From Oceanospirillum maris DSM 6286 (GTDB lineage Bacteria > Pseudomonadota > Gammaproteobacteria > Pseudomonadales > Halomonadaceae), in assembly GCF_000422865.1 (NCBI RefSeq), contig NZ_KE383937.1, positions 216,935 to 280,934 of the forward strand: a DNA stretch of 64,000 nt, read 5' to 3'. A model generated the notes under the pieces. The model saw nothing but the letters and a program-made list of their open reading frames with translations, ran no database searches and was not told the origin of the DNA. Made by a program: the position numbers and the translations under genes. Shown in pieces: positions 62,873 to 64,000 of this stretch; position 1 is the stretch's first letter, and every line of letters starts with the position of its first letter.

Positions 62873-64000
62873 CTATTTTAGCCGCTCAATACCGATCATC
62901 TTCAAGATCTGTTTCTCATAGAAAGGCTCAGGGTTTCCTGTTTTCATTTTACGAATAAAGTACTTCTCAAAACCAACCTTCGCCAAATGTACCCATTTAC
63001 CTTTTTTAAACCAGCTGACGTTTCGTGGTGGAATCTGTGGGATGGCAACAAAGGCTGCGCCGGTATCCCCCATATCCGCAAGGCAGATAGCGTTCCAAGT
63101 CGCCTGAGCTTGGGGAGCTTCACCTTTTAGTACGGCATCTAAGTTTTCGACAATCGCCGTTACCATCGATTCGATCATATAGCCGGTTTTGGGTACGCCA
63201 GTTGGCACCGGTGTTACTTCAGTGGGGGCGATAGCGATACACACACCAGCCGACCAGATATTGTTGTATATTGGGCTGCGCTGATAGTCGTCGATTTTAA
63301 CAAAACCCCGTGGATTGCAGAGATCTGGGACATTCGCCACACAATCGACACCCTTAAAGGCAGGCAGCATCATGGAGTGCTTAAACGGTAGTTCGTGTTG
63401 TTTGATGACTTCGCCATTATCATTGTGCTCGTCTACGTACATCATGCCATCTTCAACTTTAGAGACCTTGGCATTGCAGATCCATTTGATATGGTGTGTG
63501 CGTAACTCAGATTCCAACATCGATTTAGAGTCACCAACGCCCCCTAAACCCAAGTGGCCAATATAGGGTTCGCTGGTGACAAAGGTCATAGGTACTTGGT
63601 CGCGGATTTTTCGGTTTTGCAGCTCTTTGTTTAGAATAAAAGCGTATTCATAGGCAGGGCCAAAACAGCTGGCACCAGCCATCGCACCAACTACCGCGGG
63701 GCCAGGATCTGCACACAATTGCTCAAAGTTTTTTAATGAATCTAAGGCATGGGGCAAAGAGCAAACAGACTGTGTGTAACCACTTTCAGGGCCAGAACCC
63801 TCGACCTCATCAAAGGCAAGTTTAGGGCCGGTCATAATCAGAAGATGGTCATAGTTAAGGCTGTCGCCATTTGACAGTTTTAGCAGATTGCCTTCGGCAT
63901 CGATCTGGTCAACCCGTTGGGCAATAAAGTTGATGTCATGCTTTTGTAGGTAAGGTGCGGGTTTAAAGCTGATTTCGTCAGCGCTTCGCCAACCTACCGC
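62873..64000 (-). CDS. sqr: Sulfide:quinone oxidoreductase, C-terminal part
   Basis: The frame runs unbroken from the stop at 62873 to the window edge, so the N-terminus (FAD dinucleotide-binding motif) is missing; about 375 codons are present. Segments of flavoprotein SQR are SADEISFKPAPYL, LLIMTGPKLAFDEVEG, AMAGASCFGPAYEY and GVPKTGYMIESM. The enzyme oxidises sulfide to polysulfide or sulfur and passes electrons to quinone at the membrane. Cysteines in GASCFGP and in DLCNPRG are candidate catalytic residues. An internal ATG at 63835 is not the true start. Confidence 0.9.
   Translation of the reverse strand, partial: AVGWRSADEISFKPAPYLQKHDINFIAQRVDQIDAEGNLLKLSNGDSLNYDHLLIMTGPKLAFDEVEGSGPESGYTQSVCSLPHALDSLKNFEQLCADPGPAVVGAMAGASCFGPAYEYAFILNKELQNRKIRDQVPMTFVTSEPYIGHLGLGGVGDSKSMLESELRTHHIKWICNAKVSKVEDGMMYVDEHNDNGEVIKQHELPFKHSMMLPAFKGVDCVANVPDLCNPRGFVKIDDYQRSPIYNNIWSAGVCIAIAPTEVTPVPTGVPKTGYMIESMVTAIVENLDAVLKGEAPQAQATWNAICLADMGDTGAAFVAIPQIPPRNVSWFKKGKWVHLAKVGFEKYFIRKMKTGNPEPFYEKQILKMIGIERLK

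Noticed and set aside
1-64000. tRNA, rRNA or intact transposase genes
   Set aside because: No cloverleaf-like, rRNA-like or transposase-like sequence was recognised by eye; a covariance-model search would be decisive.

Overview
The window looks like chromosome from a marine-type gammaproteobacterium, probably of the Oceanospirillales/Pseudomonadales kind. This is inferred from the protein families, from moderate G+C, and from a gene order (mlaA, PilZ protein, RsbU-like regulator, STAS protein, tal, dusA) that I recall from Pseudomonas aeruginosa PA2800-PA2795. No rRNA or tRNA gene was seen.

Layout. 1-2368: the leader-distal part of a large type I-F CRISPR array (40 repeats, 39 spacers; cas genes and leader lie outside to the left), followed by a 70-bp tandem repeat. 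2.8-8.4 kb: fatty-acid/acyl-CoA genes (MaoC hydratase, alpha/beta hydrolase, two acyl-CoA synthetases, the second behind a PsrA-type operator). 8.5-19 kb: hrpA, a hydrolase without its catalytic serine, mlaA, the PilZ/phosphatase/STAS signalling set, tal and dusA, with a phage-integrase scrap beside dusA. 19.6-25.7 kb: yccF and a complete TonB2-type energy-transduction operon (DUF3450, TtpC, ExbB, ExbD, TonB, TPR protein) behind a possible Fur box. 25.8-27.2 kb: higA antitoxin with a broken higB, and a glutathione transferase. 27.5-32.8 kb: a TRAP transporter with a Cache-domain two-component system, followed by two chemoreceptors, one with a similar Cache sensor.

37.6-45.7 kb: a Lon-type protease operon, a YaaR-like protein, a DsbA/HCCA-isomerase protein, riboflavin synthase, a purine permease behind a structured leader, and ribB under an FMN riboswitch. 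45.8-52.8 kb: an A+T-rich insertion carrying one very large gene, a 2048-residue STAND-type NTPase with an N-terminal nuclease-like domain. It is flanked by a diverged second copy of the last 61 bp of metR. This is the best candidate for an undescribed system, probably antiphage defence of the Avs type. 52.8-64 kb: metR/metE, dinB-like, ung, ygfZ, a copper/cytochrome group (small membrane protein, lipoprotein cytochrome c, copZ, copA, 32-residue membrane peptide) and the C-terminal part of a sulfide:quinone oxidoreductase cut by the window edge.

Themes: carbon uptake and activation (TRAP, acyl-CoA synthetases), envelope maintenance (MlaA, TonB), metal handling (CopA/CopZ), and two apparent layers of phage defence (CRISPR, STAND protein). 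All functions are read from sequence motifs by eye; no database search was possible.
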